Assembly: GCF_029223195.1 (NCBI RefSeq)
Contig: NZ_JARHUF010000003.1
Coordinates: forward strand, 186,001-250,000
DNA from: Vibrio sp. CAU 1672
GTDB lineage: Bacteria > Pseudomonadota > Gammaproteobacteria > Enterobacterales > Vibrionaceae
DNA: 64,000 nucleotides
Direction of reading: 5' to 3'
The notes beneath the pieces were generated by a model. That model was not told the DNA's origin. It did not search any database and saw nothing but the letters and a program-made list of their open reading frames with translations. Positions 9,161 to 18,177 of this stretch are shown one piece after another; within the stretch, counting starts at the first letter, position 1; each line of letters starts with the position of its first letter. The position numbers were made by a program, and so were the translations under genes.

Positions 9161-9466
9161 ATGATTAAACTACTTCAGCGTATTTTCAAAGCCCTTACCC
9201 AAGTCAATCCTAACCTTGAACAGGACGTCGACGTGATCCTGAATGCCATCGGCGGGCTGGAAAATCTGCTGGAAGCCGGCGCCTGTGCAACCCGATTGCG
9301 GTTAAAGTTAAAATCCACCCGGCACGTTGACCGCCACGCTCTGAAGCAACATGGTGCCTACGGCATCGTCTACCTAGACACCCAGCACATCCAGATCGTC
9401 TACGGCCTTAAAGCCAACCGTTATTCCCAAGCCATCGAACAACGTCTCGCGAAAAATGTTGCCTAG
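9161..9466 (+). CDS. Stand-alone PTS EIIB domain protein (glucose family)
   Basis: A 101-residue protein consisting of little more than one glucose-type EIIB domain. The phosphorylation-site context ACATRLRLKLKST (cysteine about residue 43) corresponds to the C-(I/A)-TRLR signature. In complete transporters this cysteine passes phosphate from EIIA to sugar. No EIIC or EIIA gene is adjacent: the neighbours are the copper operon and rsgA. It may be an accessory phosphocarrier, a regulatory EIIB or a remnant. All core features of the domain seem present, so I treat it as functional. Confidence 0.85.
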   Translation: MIKLLQRIFKALTQVNPNLEQDVDVILNAIGGLENLLEAGACATRLRLKLKSTRHVDRHALKQHGAYGIVYLDTQHIQIVYGLKANRYSQAIEQRLAKNVA

Positions 9467-9477
9467 CAACTAGGCAA
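9459..9477 (+). terminator. Hairpin overlapping the EIIB stop codon
   Basis: TTGCCTAG-CAA-CTAGGCAA is a perfect eight-base stem with a three-base loop; the stop codon TAG is within the stem. Only a weak T-rich tail (TATTTG) follows, so termination is probably partial. Confidence 0.5.
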
Positions 9478-9493
9478 TATTTGCATTAGTGGC

Positions 9494-9499
9494 TATAAT
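9494..9499 (+). promoter_or_regulatory. -10 element of rsgA leader transcript
   Basis: A perfect TATAAT precedes the leader ORF by about 45 bases. No good -35 hexamer is seen at the ideal distance, so strength is uncertain. Confidence 0.5.
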
Positions 9500-9544
9500 C
9501 TGCGCGACATTTACCTGTTTTGATGACCAATAAGGAGAACACTG

Positions 9545-9586
9545 ATGATTGTAATCAACACCATTAACCAGGCAGTGCAAGGGTAA
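9545..9586 (+). CDS. Candidate 13-residue leader peptide upstream of rsgA
   Basis: ATG at 9545, preceded by AAGGAG at a good distance, opens a short frame encoding MIVINTINQAVQG and then TAA. It is the best Shine-Dalgarno site in this stretch, better than that of rsgA. The 137 bases that follow have local hairpins: GTGGC/GCCAC near 9605, CCCGGT/ACCGGG near 9635-9650, and AGGCG/CGCCT near 9693. This architecture resembles translation-coupled leaders, but I recognise no known leader sequence. Function unknown. Confidence 0.5.
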   Translation: MIVINTINQAVQG

Positions 9587-9723
9587 ACCTCCAGCTTTCT
9601 TATCGTGGCTAAGCCACTCGAACTCCCTTCTTTGCCCGGTTTTCACCGGGGTCAGCTCTAACCGAATTAGACCCTAATGCGATTTGTATTAAGGCGTTTT
9701 TTGGCGCCTGGGATAATTCAACC

Positions 9724-10800
9724 ATGAACAAAACACACACTTTTTGTGAAACACTATTTTCTCAGCCAAACCCACTAAAATTATTGGGTTGGAAACCCTA
9801 TTTTCAACAACAGTTAACACTGGATGACTACCAAAACACACTGTTGGCGCGCATTATTGCTCATCATCGCAGTGGCTACATGTTGGCAAGCGAGAAAGGC
9901 GAAATTCACCTCCCTATCCACGCTGCTTTACCCAGCATGACAGTGGGTGACTGGGTAGTCCTGAAGCAAAACCAGCAGTTTTCCCGTCTGTTGGAACGTC
10001 GCAGCCTGTTCAGCCGTAAAGCCGCCGGCAGCAGAGTGGCAGAGCAGTTGATCGCGGCCAATGTGGACACGGTTTTTATCGTGTGTTCACTCAATCACGA
10101 TTTCAACCTGAGCCGGATTGAACGCTACTTGGCTTTAGTCAATGAAACCGAAGTCGAGCCTGTGATTGTGCTAACTAAAGCCGACTTGTGCGACGACAGT
10201 GACGAGCTTAAGAGCCAGGTGCAAAGCCTCGATCCACTTTTGATGGTCGAAACCGTTAACAGCCTCGACACATCAAGCGTGGCGAAACTAATGAGCTGGT
10301 GCGGCGAAGGTCAAACGGTGGCATTTATTGGCTCGTCTGGTGTTGGCAAGTCTACGTTGGTGAACACCCTGCTTTGCGAACAGGAACAAGCCACCGGTGG
10401 TATTCGTGAAGACGACAGCAAAGGCCGGCACACGACCACGTCTCGCTCGATTCACTTGCTCCCTTCAGGCGGTATCTTACTCGACACGCCGGGAATGCGA
10501 GAGATCCAGTTGGCGGACTGCGAAACCGGCGTGAGCGAAACCTTTTCCGACGTAGAAGCGCTCGCACTACACTGTCGATTTAGCGATTGCCGGCATCAAA
10601 CCGAGCCCGGTTGTGCGGTTCAATCCGCCATCGAAAACGGTTCATTAGAGCGACGCCGCTTCACCAACTACCAGAAATTACTGCGTGAACAAGCCCATAA
10701 CGGCGCAACACTGGCAGAGCAACGCGTACAGAGCAAACAGTTCGGTAAAATGGTTCGCAATGTGTCCGGAGAAAAGCGTAAACGCCAACAATCTTACTAA
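9724..10800 (+). CDS. rsgA: Ribosome small-subunit biogenesis GTPase RsgA
   Basis: A 358-residue circularly permuted GTPase. An N-terminal OB-fold-like part is followed by G4 (LTKAD, about residue 150), then the P-loop [10 protein letters not shown] (about 203-212) and the DTPG motif (about 259-262). The C-terminal zinc-binding segment [14 protein letters not shown] (about 286-299) supplies the Cys-Cys-His-Cys ligands. RsgA helps mature the 30S subunit. Many vibrios carry a second rsgA-like gene away from orn/psd; whether this is the main or extra copy cannot be told here. A structured leader with a short ORF precedes it. Confidence 0.93.
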   Translation: MNKTHTFCETLFSQPNPLKLLGWKPYFQQQLTLDDYQNTLLARIIAHHRSGYMLASEKGEIHLPIHAALPSMTVGDWVVLKQNQQFSRLLERRSLFSRKAAGSRVAEQLIAANVDTVFIVCSLNHDFNLSRIERYLALVNETEVEPVIVLTKADLCDDSDELKSQVQSLDPLLMVETVNSLDTSSVAKLMSWCGEGQTVAFIGSSGVGKSTLVNTLLCEQEQATGGIREDDSKGRHTTTSRSIHLLPSGGILLDTPGMREIQLADCETGVSETFSDVEALALHCRFSDCRHQTEPGCAVQSAIENGSLERRRFTNYQKLLREQAHNGATLAEQRVQSKQFGKMVRNVSGEKRKRQQSY

Positions 10801-10828
10801 AGCGATGTAATCGTTTTGTCTACAAAGC

Positions 10829-10853
10829 AAAGGAGGCTAACGCCTCCTTTTTT
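10829..10853. terminator. Terminator after rsgA
   Basis: AAAGGAGGC-TAAC-GCCTCCTTTTTT: a perfect GC-rich stem with a T-run, also flanked by As. Confidence 0.9.
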
Positions 10854-11055
10854 ATAGTCAAAAATTATGGGTACAGGTAAAAATGATGCCATTCAACATC
10901 TCTCAAACATTAAGGCAACGCCTTGCGAACATTTAAACTAATATCGAACTAAAACTAGACACAAAATAATACCAAGCTAAGATATGTGACATTCAGCAAA
11001 GGAATATAGCTGAAATTATAAATATCAATAAATGATCAACTTGCAGGAATGATGT

Positions 11056-12273
11056 ATGCAACACAACAGTCTTGTTGCCCGATATGCTCGCGGCAACCTC
11101 GTTCTCCAAATCCTTGTCGGCATAGTGTTTGGCGTATTGCTTGCGACTATCGCACCAAGCCACGCTAAAAGCGCAGGATTACTCGGAAGTCTCTTTGTCG
11201 GCGCGTTAAAAGCCATCGCCCCGATCCTTGTCTTTATTCTGGTTGCGGCATCAATCGCGAACCAGAAGAAAAACCAGCACACTTACATGCGACCGATCGT
11301 CGTACTTTACCTGATGGGCACCTTCTTTGCGGCCCTGAGCGCCGTGGTACTGAGCTTCCTTTTCCCTACCCATTTAACTCTGGTTACCGGCGCCGAAGGT
11401 GCAATGCCGCCACAAGGCATTGCAGAAGTCTTACGAACACTGCTATTCAAACTGGTTGATAACCCGGTTAATGCCCTTGTTCAAGCCAATTACATCGGTA
11501 TTCTGGCCTGGGGTGTCGGTCTTGGCCTGGCGCTGCATCACGCCTCAGCGACCACCAAAGCAGTATTTGAGGACTTGAGCCACAGCGTATCTCACATTGT
11601 TCGCTTTATTATCCGTCTGGCTCCTTTTGGTATTTTTGGCCTGGTTGCATCGACGTTCGCCACCACCGGTTTTAGTGCCCTGGCTGGTTACCTGCACCTG
11701 CTTGCTGTTCTGCTCGGAGCGATGGCGATCATTGCGCTTGTTGTGAACCCAGCGATAGTTTACTTCAAAACTAAACAGAACCCTTACCCACTCGTGCTTC
11801 GCTGTCTGCGTGAAAGCGGTGTGACTGCATTCTTTACCCGTTCAAGTGCAGCAAACATTCCGGTCAACATGGCATTGTGTGAACAAATGGGCCTAGATGA
11901 AGATACCTACTCAGTTTCAATCCCACTGGGCGCGACCATTAACATGGCCGGTGCTGCCATTACTATCACCACATTAACTCTGGCTGCCGTTAACACCTTG
12001 GGTATTGAGGTTGATATGATGACTGCACTGCTATTAAGTGTGGTAGCGGCTGTCTCGGCTTGTGGTGCATCTGGCGTAGCTGGTGGCTCTCTGCTGCTGA
12101 TCCCGCTGGCGTGTGGCCTGTTTGGCATCTCAAACGATGTAGCAATGCAAGTGGTTGCGGTTGGCTTCATCATTGGTGTTATTCAAGACTCAGCTGAGAC
12201 GGCGCTAAACAGCTCGACAGACGTGATCTTCACTGCCGCGGTTTGCCAGTCGGAACACCAAAAACACAGCTAA
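11056..12273 (+). CDS. sstT: Serine/threonine:sodium symporter SstT
   Basis: A 405-residue dicarboxylate/amino acid:cation symporter (DAACS family). The N-terminus with [17 protein letters not shown] and the conserved ARSS-like region [12 protein letters not shown] (about residue 259) and [13 protein letters not shown] (about 295) support SstT specifically. It imports serine and threonine with Na+. AGGAATG before the start acts as ribosome-binding site. Monocistronic, bounded by terminators. The 200 bases upstream are AT-rich; I see no clear operator. Confidence 0.93.
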   Translation: MQHNSLVARYARGNLVLQILVGIVFGVLLATIAPSHAKSAGLLGSLFVGALKAIAPILVFILVAASIANQKKNQHTYMRPIVVLYLMGTFFAALSAVVLSFLFPTHLTLVTGAEGAMPPQGIAEVLRTLLFKLVDNPVNALVQANYIGILAWGVGLGLALHHASATTKAVFEDLSHSVSHIVRFIIRLAPFGIFGLVASTFATTGFSALAGYLHLLAVLLGAMAIIALVVNPAIVYFKTKQNPYPLVLRCLRESGVTAFFTRSSAANIPVNMALCEQMGLDEDTYSVSIPLGATINMAGAAITITTLTLAAVNTLGIEVDMMTALLLSVVAAVSACGASGVAGGSLLLIPLACGLFGISNDVAMQVVAVGFIIGVIQDSAETALNSSTDVIFTAAVCQSEHQKHS

Positions 12274-12306
12274 TCACACCATCAGGATTCAACTGCCGAT
12301 AGTAAC

Positions 12307-12334
12307 AAGGGGAGCCAACTGGCTCCCCTTGTTT
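12307..12334. terminator. Terminator between sstT and iolG
   Basis: AAGGGGAGCC-AACT-GGCTCCCCTT followed by GTTT: a ten-base perfect stem serving sstT. It is also the likely end of the convergent iol transcript, although the minus-strand U-tract is weak. Confidence 0.85.
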
Positions 12335-12368
12335 ATTATTAACGCTTGTGATTACAGCGCCAATGCCT

Positions 12369-13355
12369 TTAAACCATGACGGTTTTTCCCGTCCGCATCG
12401 ACTCCAGCGCGGCATCGGCCAACATCAGCGCCAGCTCCCCGTCAATGCCAGAGCAACATGGCACTTCCCCTTTCAGCACATCAATAAAGTGCTGCCACTC
12501 TGCCACATAAGCGCGCTCATAACGCTCAAGGAAGAAGTACTTCGGTGTCGCACCGGTTTGTCCCTGCTCAACACTGCAGGTCACCAGGTTTTCGGTTAAA
12601 TTTTCGACCTGCAACATACCTTGCTCTCCATGTACTTCAAGCCGTTGATCATAACCATAACCCGAACGCCGGCTGTTGTGGATAGTCGCCATTGCGCCAG
12701 AGGGGAAGCTCAGCACCACAACACTGGTATCAATATCACCGGCTGCGCCAATTGCGGGATCGACTTTACAACTGCCATGTGCGGTAACGGCAACCGGATC
12801 CTCACCCAATATAAAACGTGCCATATCAAGATCATGAATGGTCATATCACGGAATATTCCCCCGGAAGACTGGCTGTACTGCGCTGGCGGTGGCGCCGGA
12901 TCGCGCGAGGTGATGATCACGCTGGCAGGCTCCCCAATTTTCCCCTCATTGAGCGCTTGCTTGAGGCTCAGGAAATGCGGGTCAAAGCGGCGGTTGAAAC
13001 CAAGCAAAAATGGGACTTGATACTGGCTCACGATCCCCAGGCAATCACGAACTCGGCCTAAATCTAAATCAATCGGCTTTTCACAAAAAATGGCTTTACC
13101 GGCTTTGGCTGCGCGCTCAATCAGATCGGCATGGGTATCCGTGGAAGAACAGATGCAGACTGCGTCAACGCTCTCATCCGCCATAGCCTCTTCTACCGAT
13201 TGTCGCTTACTCTCAGGGTATTGAGCACAAAACTGCTCCGCATAAACGTCGTAAGGCTCGATGAGCGAGTAGAGGTGGGTTTCTGGTGAGCGATCAATAT
13301 TGGCCGCATGCACCTGACCAATTCGACCCGCTCCAAACAATGCGATATTGAACAT
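12369..13355 (-). CDS. iolG: Inositol 2-dehydrogenase
   Basis: A 328-residue Gfo/Idh/MocA oxidoreductase. The NAD-binding Rossmann motif is in FNIALFGAGRIGQVHAANI, and the family signature CEKPIDLDLGRV is near residue 95 with the EKP lysine. The DMTIHDLDMARF motif (about 170) carries the catalytic Asp/His pair. It oxidises myo-inositol to scyllo-inosose with NAD+, the first step of the pathway. The ATG at 13355 was chosen because AAAGGA lies nine bases upstream; a TTG-started extension would bury that site. Last gene of the iol cluster. Confidence 0.9.
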   Translation of the reverse strand: MFNIALFGAGRIGQVHAANIDRSPETHLYSLIEPYDVYAEQFCAQYPESKRQSVEEAMADESVDAVCICSSTDTHADLIERAAKAGKAIFCEKPIDLDLGRVRDCLGIVSQYQVPFLLGFNRRFDPHFLSLKQALNEGKIGEPASVIITSRDPAPPPAQYSQSSGGIFRDMTIHDLDMARFILGEDPVAVTAHGSCKVDPAIGAAGDIDTSVVVLSFPSGAMATIHNSRRSGYGYDQRLEVHGEQGMLQVENLTENLVTCSVEQGQTGATPKYFFLERYERAYVAEWQHFIDVLKGEVPCCSGIDGELALMLADAALESMRTGKTVMV

Positions 13356-13379
13356 AATAAATCCTTTCAAAGTCCGTTA

Positions 13380-14207
13380 TCAGTTGAACAGGCGTTGCAT
13401 CCCCGCCAACATATCAGCCGCGATACCGTAGTAATCTCTTTCCCACAGCTGGTCATTAAGGTATTCACCAGAATAAAAGCCGTCGTAACCGGTTTGTTGA
13501 AGTGCATCAACCCACTCTTGCAACGGCACTTCCCCTCGCCCTAACAGGTAACCGCGCAAGGCTCTTTCATCCGGCCAGGTTTCACCTGGTGCTGGACGCT
13601 TCCCATCCGACAAATGCACGTTATAAATCAGGTTGGCGTCAATATCGGCGACCTGCTCTAATGACGCCCCCCTACATGCCCATAAGTGCCATGTATCGAG
13701 TACAAAACCAAAGTTGTCACGCCCTACCGCATCGTACAGACGGAAATAATCTTCGAGCTCAGCAATGGGAGTCCATGCCGCGCCTTCATATTGAAAACGG
13801 ATACCGTAGTTCTGACCGATGTCTGCAATCTGACGAATGTTCTGTGCGGTCAGCTCTATGTTCTGCGCTTTGGTTAAACCGTTTAATGCTTCAAAAGCAT
13901 TGAGCTGGATACTAGGCGCCCCGACAATCTGGGCAAAGCGACATAAGGTTTCGGTATCTTGGAACAACTGGCGCTGGCTGGCTTTATCGGTCACCTCCAC
14001 TGCGCCAATAATATCGATCGCAGTCGGAACAATACCAAATTCGTCCATACGCTGTTTAAGCTGGTCGGCGGTCAGCCCGGCCCGGATGTAGCGCCAAAGT
14101 TTTTCGGTGTGGATTTCCAGCCCATGGTAGCCTGTTTCTTTGGCTAGACGGACATCAGAAAGAATATTGCTGTGCAAAGAGCACATACCATGTAGAGCAA
14201 AACGCAT
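13380..14207 (-). CDS. TIM-barrel sugar isomerase/epimerase, IolI/IolH-like
   Basis: A 275-residue xylose-isomerase-like TIM barrel of the AP-endonuclease-2 superfamily. Metal-ligand motifs are visible: FQYEGAAW near 145, FVLDTWHLWA near 185, NVHLSDGKR near 210 and FYSGEY near 252. In iol clusters such proteins are IolI (2-keto-myo-inositol isomerase) or IolH. Sequence alone does not separate these, so no symbol is given. AGAGGT precedes the ATG at 14207 at good spacing; an upstream GTG overlaps that site and was rejected. It sits between the regulator and iolG, 24 bases from the latter. Confidence 0.8.
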   Translation of the reverse strand: MRFALHGMCSLHSNILSDVRLAKETGYHGLEIHTEKLWRYIRAGLTADQLKQRMDEFGIVPTAIDIIGAVEVTDKASQRQLFQDTETLCRFAQIVGAPSIQLNAFEALNGLTKAQNIELTAQNIRQIADIGQNYGIRFQYEGAAWTPIAELEDYFRLYDAVGRDNFGFVLDTWHLWACRGASLEQVADIDANLIYNVHLSDGKRPAPGETWPDERALRGYLLGRGEVPLQEWVDALQQTGYDGFYSGEYLNDQLWERDYYGIAADMLAGMQRLFN

Positions 14208-14228
14208 GAGATTCACCTCTGTTTATGA

Positions 14229-14247
14229 CCCTGTACATAGCACAGGG
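14229..14247 (-). other. Small hairpin between iolR-like gene and isomerase gene
   Basis: CCCTGT (14229-14234) and ACAGGG (14242-14247) form a short stem just before the isomerase gene's ribosome-binding region. It is isolated and lacks a U-tract; a processing or attenuation element is possible. Confidence 0.3.
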
Positions 14248-14390
14248 CAACCAAATTCAGCTCAAGCAAACCCTGGGCGCAACCACTGAGCTGCACCAAA
14301 TAAATAAACAAAGAGATGGAAAGAACTGTGCTTTGCGTCACCGCTTAGCGCACAGGAAGGCGTCCCTATTCAGGCCGCTGAGCTATCAGA

Positions 14391-15224
14391 TCACTTCACT
14401 TCGCGACAAATCAGACTGACCGCCAGTGCCTGGGCCAGATACATCGAGCTGCTGAGCGAACGAAAGCCCATTAACTCACCTTCCAACACTTCAAAACAGA
14501 CATCCATTTTGCTGCCGTGTGGCGTCACCTGGTTATCCGTAATACACACAATCGGCACATTCTTTTTGCATGCTTGATCAATCAGCTCGCTGGTTTCTTC
14601 CGCGTACGGATTAAAGGTAATCGCGAACAGTACATCCTTGTCGTTCATTCGCCGGGTCAAGGGCGACAACATGCCACCGTGATCATCGAGCAGCACCACG
14701 CTTTTATCAGACTTCATCAGGGCATACCATAAGTAGAAAGCCACCGGATAAGCGCGCCGGGTGCCCTGAATGTAGATGGTCTCCGCTTTATCCATCAGTG
14801 CCACCGCCCGTTCCAGCTTTTGTGGCGATACGGAGACCTGCAGGTGCTCCAGTGCCTCAATGTTGGCGTGGCCAAAATCCTGGAAAATCGCCTGCGGGGA
14901 GTCGTGCGGAACATCTTCCATCTCGCGCGCTTTGCGAACCCGCTCTTTATAGTCACGTGGCCGGTTAAGGTATTGATTGCGAAAAAGAACCTGCATGGAA
15001 GTGAACCCATCAAATCCCATTGCATTCGAAAATCGGCTCAAGGTAGACAGTGGCACACCGGCTTGTTTGGCAATCGTCGCCATGGTCTCTACCGCCACCA
15101 GCATCGGCTGGTCAGTGATAAAGTCGGCCACTTGCTGTAAACGCCCGCTCAACCCATCATAACGCTTGGCGATCAACTCTTTCAATGTGTCTAAATCTGT
15201 TGGTGCTTTCACTTCAACATCCAT
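14391..15224 (-). CDS. iolR: MurR/RpiR-family regulator of inositol catabolism
   Basis: A 277-residue regulator with an N-terminal RpiR-type HTH (about residues 15-90, including TMATIAKQAGVPLSTLSRFS). A C-terminal SIS sugar-phosphate domain (about 130-270) contains IYIQGTRRAYPVAFYLWYA. Family members repress inositol genes and respond to an inositol-derived phosphate. The gene is embedded within the iol cluster between iolJ and the isomerase gene. Three similar palindromes between iolE and the transporter are its likely targets. The iolR symbol is assigned by family and location; RpiR-type IolR differs from the DeoR-type IolR of Bacillus. Confidence 0.85.
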   Translation of the reverse strand: MDVEVKAPTDLDTLKELIAKRYDGLSGRLQQVADFITDQPMLVAVETMATIAKQAGVPLSTLSRFSNAMGFDGFTSMQVLFRNQYLNRPRDYKERVRKAREMEDVPHDSPQAIFQDFGHANIEALEHLQVSVSPQKLERAVALMDKAETIYIQGTRRAYPVAFYLWYALMKSDKSVVLLDDHGGMLSPLTRRMNDKDVLFAITFNPYAEETSELIDQACKKNVPIVCITDNQVTPHGSKMDVCFEVLEGELMGFRSLSSSMYLAQALAVSLICREVK

Positions 15225-15259
15225 AATTATACTGCTCTCCTATCAATGAATGCCTGGAG

Positions 15260-15295
15260 ATAGTGGCCCCTTATAGTAACAAAAGAGGCCGCTAT
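15260..15295 (-). other. Imperfect inverted repeat between iolJ and iolR
   Basis: ATAGTGGCCCCTT (15260-15272) and AAGAGGCCGCTAT (15283-15295) pair over 13 bases with one wobble and one mismatch, right after the iolJ stop. It could be an RNA attenuator setting lower regulator levels, or a protein-binding site. It does not match the TGAAAAA-type iol operators. Confidence 0.45.
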
Positions 15296-15296
15296 T

Positions 15297-16124
15297 TTAA
15301 GATAATAATTCAAAGTTGCGGACCGCCTCTTCCTTCACATAAGGCATGGCCTTTTGCATAAAGTAGATACGATCAAACTTCTGTGGCTCCTGATTCATAT
15401 AATCACGCAGATTATGCCCCAGCGCCTGACGCAGACAGGTACCGATGTTGAACTTCGACACCCGGCTCTGTTTCAGTTTGAGCATGTCCTCATCGCGGAT
15501 ACCACTGGTGCCATGGATCACCAGCGGCACGCTGACCTCACTGGCAATACGATCCAGACGGCCAAAATCGATCGCACTGGTTGGCTCGGTCAGGCGGTGT
15601 ACATTACCTACCGAAATGGCAACACAATCCACTCCGCTCTCTCTGGCGAAACGCGCAGCATCTTCTGGCTCGGTATAGATGGTTTTGATGTGATCCCGGC
15701 CCTCATCATAAGGCACAGAACCAATTTCCCCTTCTACAGAGGCGCCAAGTGCGTGTGCCACTTCCACCACTTTGCGGGTGCGGGCGATGTTCTCATCCAG
15801 CGTCAGCTGCGAGCCATCGAACATCACCGAGCTGAAACCGGCTTTCAGCGCCCGGAACACTATCTCTTCTTCGTATGTGTGATCAAGGTGCAGGCATACG
15901 GGAACGCTGCTGTTATGGGCCAGGTTCAGAAACATCGCCGCAGCGGTTTCCACACCGTAGAAATCCGCCACGTCCTTATTACACGCCAGGATCACAGCCC
16001 GGTTCACTTGCTCTGCCGCTTCAACCACGGCGCGGGCGTCTTCATAACCAAACACGTTAAAGCAGGGCACGGCATAGTCCGATGCCGCAGCATCGGGCAA
16101 CAAATCATTTAAGTTAACCAGCAT
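15297..16124 (-). CDS. iolJ: Class II aldolase, 6-phospho-5-dehydro-2-deoxy-D-gluconate aldolase
   Basis: A 275-residue class II fructose-bisphosphate aldolase-fold enzyme. Zinc ligands are seen in VCLHLDHTY (about residue 80), VNVHRL-like VGNVHRLTEP (about 175) and LVIHGTSG (about 207). VMFDGSQL and SVEGEIGSVP are typical of the family. In the inositol pathway IolJ splits the kinase product into dihydroxyacetone phosphate and malonate semialdehyde. It is downstream of iolC and iolB; the gap to iolB is only ten bases, so they are cotranscribed. A tagatose/fructose aldolase role is the alternative, but context favours IolJ. Confidence 0.88.
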   Translation of the reverse strand: MLVNLNDLLPDAAASDYAVPCFNVFGYEDARAVVEAAEQVNRAVILACNKDVADFYGVETAAAMFLNLAHNSSVPVCLHLDHTYEEEIVFRALKAGFSSVMFDGSQLTLDENIARTRKVVEVAHALGASVEGEIGSVPYDEGRDHIKTIYTEPEDAARFARESGVDCVAISVGNVHRLTEPTSAIDFGRLDRIASEVSVPLVIHGTSGIRDEDMLKLKQSRVSKFNIGTCLRQALGHNLRDYMNQEPQKFDRIYFMQKAMPYVKEEAVRNFELLS

Positions 16125-16134
16125 AGCGCGCTCC

Positions 16135-17004
16135 CTATTTGAATTTCGCGATCATGTCTTTGATGCCCGGGATCGTCTCCACCTGGTATTCATGGTGAGG
16201 GTCAAAGTGCTGAATCAAAGATTTCTCTGTTTTACCGACGATGATAGTGAAGTAATACATCTCATAACCCGGCGCGGCGACACTTGGGTGATAACCTTTG
16301 TCGATCGCGATCACTGAGCCGGTTCTCACGTGGTAAACCGGGCCGAAATCGTCTTCGTGCTCATAGAGGAACTGGGCACCAAAACCAAAATCCGGGTTAA
16401 AGCGGAACTGATACACTTCTTCGTAAAGGGTTTCTTTGCTGCCATCCGGCTTAACACGGTCTTCATCGTGTTTGTGTGGCGGGAAGCCAGACCAGCCACC
16501 GGCACCAACCGTAAACAACTCACTCACCAGCAAGCGGCCACGCTGGTCGGCATTCGACTGACCCAGGACATGCTTGATCTTGCGGTGGGTTTTGGTGTCA
16601 TCCGAGCCATACTGGACGATATCTACGTTCTCTTCACGAATGCAGAAAGGCTCAAGCGAGGCTTCAAATTTGCCCCCGGCGATCATGATGTCGGCATTAT
16701 CGCTGACACACGCGATCTCGGCGCGGTAACCGAGCGGAACATACACCGCCTCTGGGTTACCGTCCCAGACTGACTTACGTTTACCGATATTGTCGAAGGT
16801 CTGGCTGGTACCATCTTTACTGACAGTGATGCTGCAGGTACCGCCCGCCAGTACAATCACCGACTCATAACCGTCAACAACATGGTCGAATTTTTCGTTT
16901 TGATTCAAGAACACCTGGTTGAAGTAGCACAGCGGTGTAACTTCATCGTTCGCACCGATAATTGGTTCATTTTTGTTATCAAATGGTGGAATGTGTTTAC
17001 CCAT
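16135..17004 (-). CDS. iolB: 5-deoxy-glucuronate isomerase
   Basis: A 289-residue bicupin of the IolB family. Metal-binding motifs are seen in SGFPPHKHDED (about residue 170), TLYEEVYQFRFNP (about 190) and AIDKGYHPSVAAPGYEMYYF (about 245), typical of IolB. It converts 5-deoxy-D-glucuronate to 5-dehydro-2-deoxy-D-gluconate. The ATG at 17004 was chosen because GAGGAG lies seven bases upstream; the five-codon GTG extension overlaps that site. Confidence 0.93.
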   Translation of the reverse strand: MGKHIPPFDNKNEPIIGANDEVTPLCYFNQVFLNQNEKFDHVVDGYESVIVLAGGTCSITVSKDGTSQTFDNIGKRKSVWDGNPEAVYVPLGYRAEIACVSDNADIMIAGGKFEASLEPFCIREENVDIVQYGSDDTKTHRKIKHVLGQSNADQRGRLLVSELFTVGAGGWSGFPPHKHDEDRVKPDGSKETLYEEVYQFRFNPDFGFGAQFLYEHEDDFGPVYHVRTGSVIAIDKGYHPSVAAPGYEMYYFTIIVGKTEKSLIQHFDPHHEYQVETIPGIKDMIAKFK

Positions 17005-17158
17005 TTTCTTTCTCCTCACAGCCCGTCAGCTGACAACGAGTCTGTATTTATCCTTTTAAAGCTATGTAATAAAAAACCGGGCCACGATGGTTTGTATGGT
17101 CACTATTGGCTTACCCTCGAGCGCCCATACCGGCCCGGGAGACTAATCGTACGCCAGT

Positions 17159-17176
17159 TCGGTGCCGCGGCACCGA
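17159..17176. other. Perfect 18-bp GC palindrome between iolC and iolB
   Basis: TCGGTGCCGCGGCACCGA is its own reverse complement and lies seven bases after the iolC stop codon. With CCGGGCC (about 17077) and GGCCCGG (about 17131) in the same gap, the 178-base iolC-iolB spacer could fold into a long structured RNA. No U-tract is present, so it is not a simple terminator. Confidence 0.5.
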
Positions 17177-17182
17177 CCGGGC

Positions 17183-18169
17183 TTAACTTCTCGTCTCTAT
17201 AAAGTCGAATAACTGTTCCTTGGACGGCATCGCTTCGGTACAGCTGTGGCCACTGACGTTGATCGCCGCCGCCGCCGTACCATTGCGTACCCCCTCTGAC
17301 AGGGAGCCGCCGGTCACCAGGGTCCAGATCAGGCCGCCGGCGAATGAGTCCCCGGAACCAAATGGCTTGTTGGCTTCAACACGGAAAATACCCTGCTCAA
17401 ACTTATGCCCGGCGCGGTCGTAGACCTTGGAGCCGAACTCACCCGCTTTGATCACCACCACCTGGGTGTTATCGGCGAGGAAGCGTGCGGCGGTTTGATC
17501 ATCATCGGTATTGCCCGGAGCCACGACCGTTTCCATCATGTCGAACTCTTCACGGTTGCCAATTACAATATCTGACAGGCCGGCCGCAATACCGTAGTAA
17601 ATTGACGCATCAGTATCAGTGCGCCATGAGTAAGGACGGTAGTCCACATCGAGCACCACCAAAGTGTTGCTGCGGCGGGCGTGTTGCATGGCAAGCAGTG
17701 TCGCTTCGCGGCTTGGGCTTTCTGACAGCGCTGTCCCGGTGACTACCAACACTTTTGAACGTGCGATGTACTCGGGATCAACCTCTTCCGGCTTAATCGT
17801 CAAATCGGACGCGTTATTGCGGTAGATCAGCACCGTACAGTCTTTCGGTTTCATTTCAGTAAACGCCACCGAGGTACGCGAACCTGAGCCGTCGGTTTTC
17901 ATCCCATCCAGGTTGATGCCCTGTTCTGTCATGTAACCTTTGACATAACCACCGAAAGCATCATCAGCAACGCAGCCGATAAAACCGACCTTGCCGCCCA
18001 GTTTGGCGATCGCCACGGCGATGTTTGCCGCCGAGCCACCGACAAATTTGTGAAAGCCAGAGATGTCTGCCATGTCGGTATTCGCTTCGCGGGCGTAGAG
18101 ATCGACGCCCGCACGACCCAAAACGATGGCATCCAATGGTCTGTCTGATTGAAGTGCTATGTTTGTCAT
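17183..18169 (-). CDS. iolC: 5-dehydro-2-deoxygluconokinase
   Basis: A 328-residue PfkB-family sugar kinase. The N-terminal substrate loop GGSAANIAVAIAKLGGKVGF (about residue 45) and the C-terminal ATP/anion-hole motif FGSGDSFAGGLIW (about 275, with catalytic Asp) are intact. It phosphorylates 5-dehydro-2-deoxygluconate in inositol breakdown. It lies nine bases after the Gfo/Idh gene on the same strand, so it belongs to the same transcript; the next gene, iolB, is separated by a structured spacer. Confidence 0.93.
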   Translation of the reverse strand: MTNIALQSDRPLDAIVLGRAGVDLYAREANTDMADISGFHKFVGGSAANIAVAIAKLGGKVGFIGCVADDAFGGYVKGYMTEQGINLDGMKTDGSGSRTSVAFTEMKPKDCTVLIYRNNASDLTIKPEEVDPEYIARSKVLVVTGTALSESPSREATLLAMQHARRSNTLVVLDVDYRPYSWRTDTDASIYYGIAAGLSDIVIGNREEFDMMETVVAPGNTDDDQTAARFLADNTQVVVIKAGEFGSKVYDRAGHKFEQGIFRVEANKPFGSGDSFAGGLIWTLVTGGSLSEGVRNGTAAAAINVSGHSCTEAMPSKEQLFDFIETRS

Positions 18170-18177
18170 CGTCGTTC

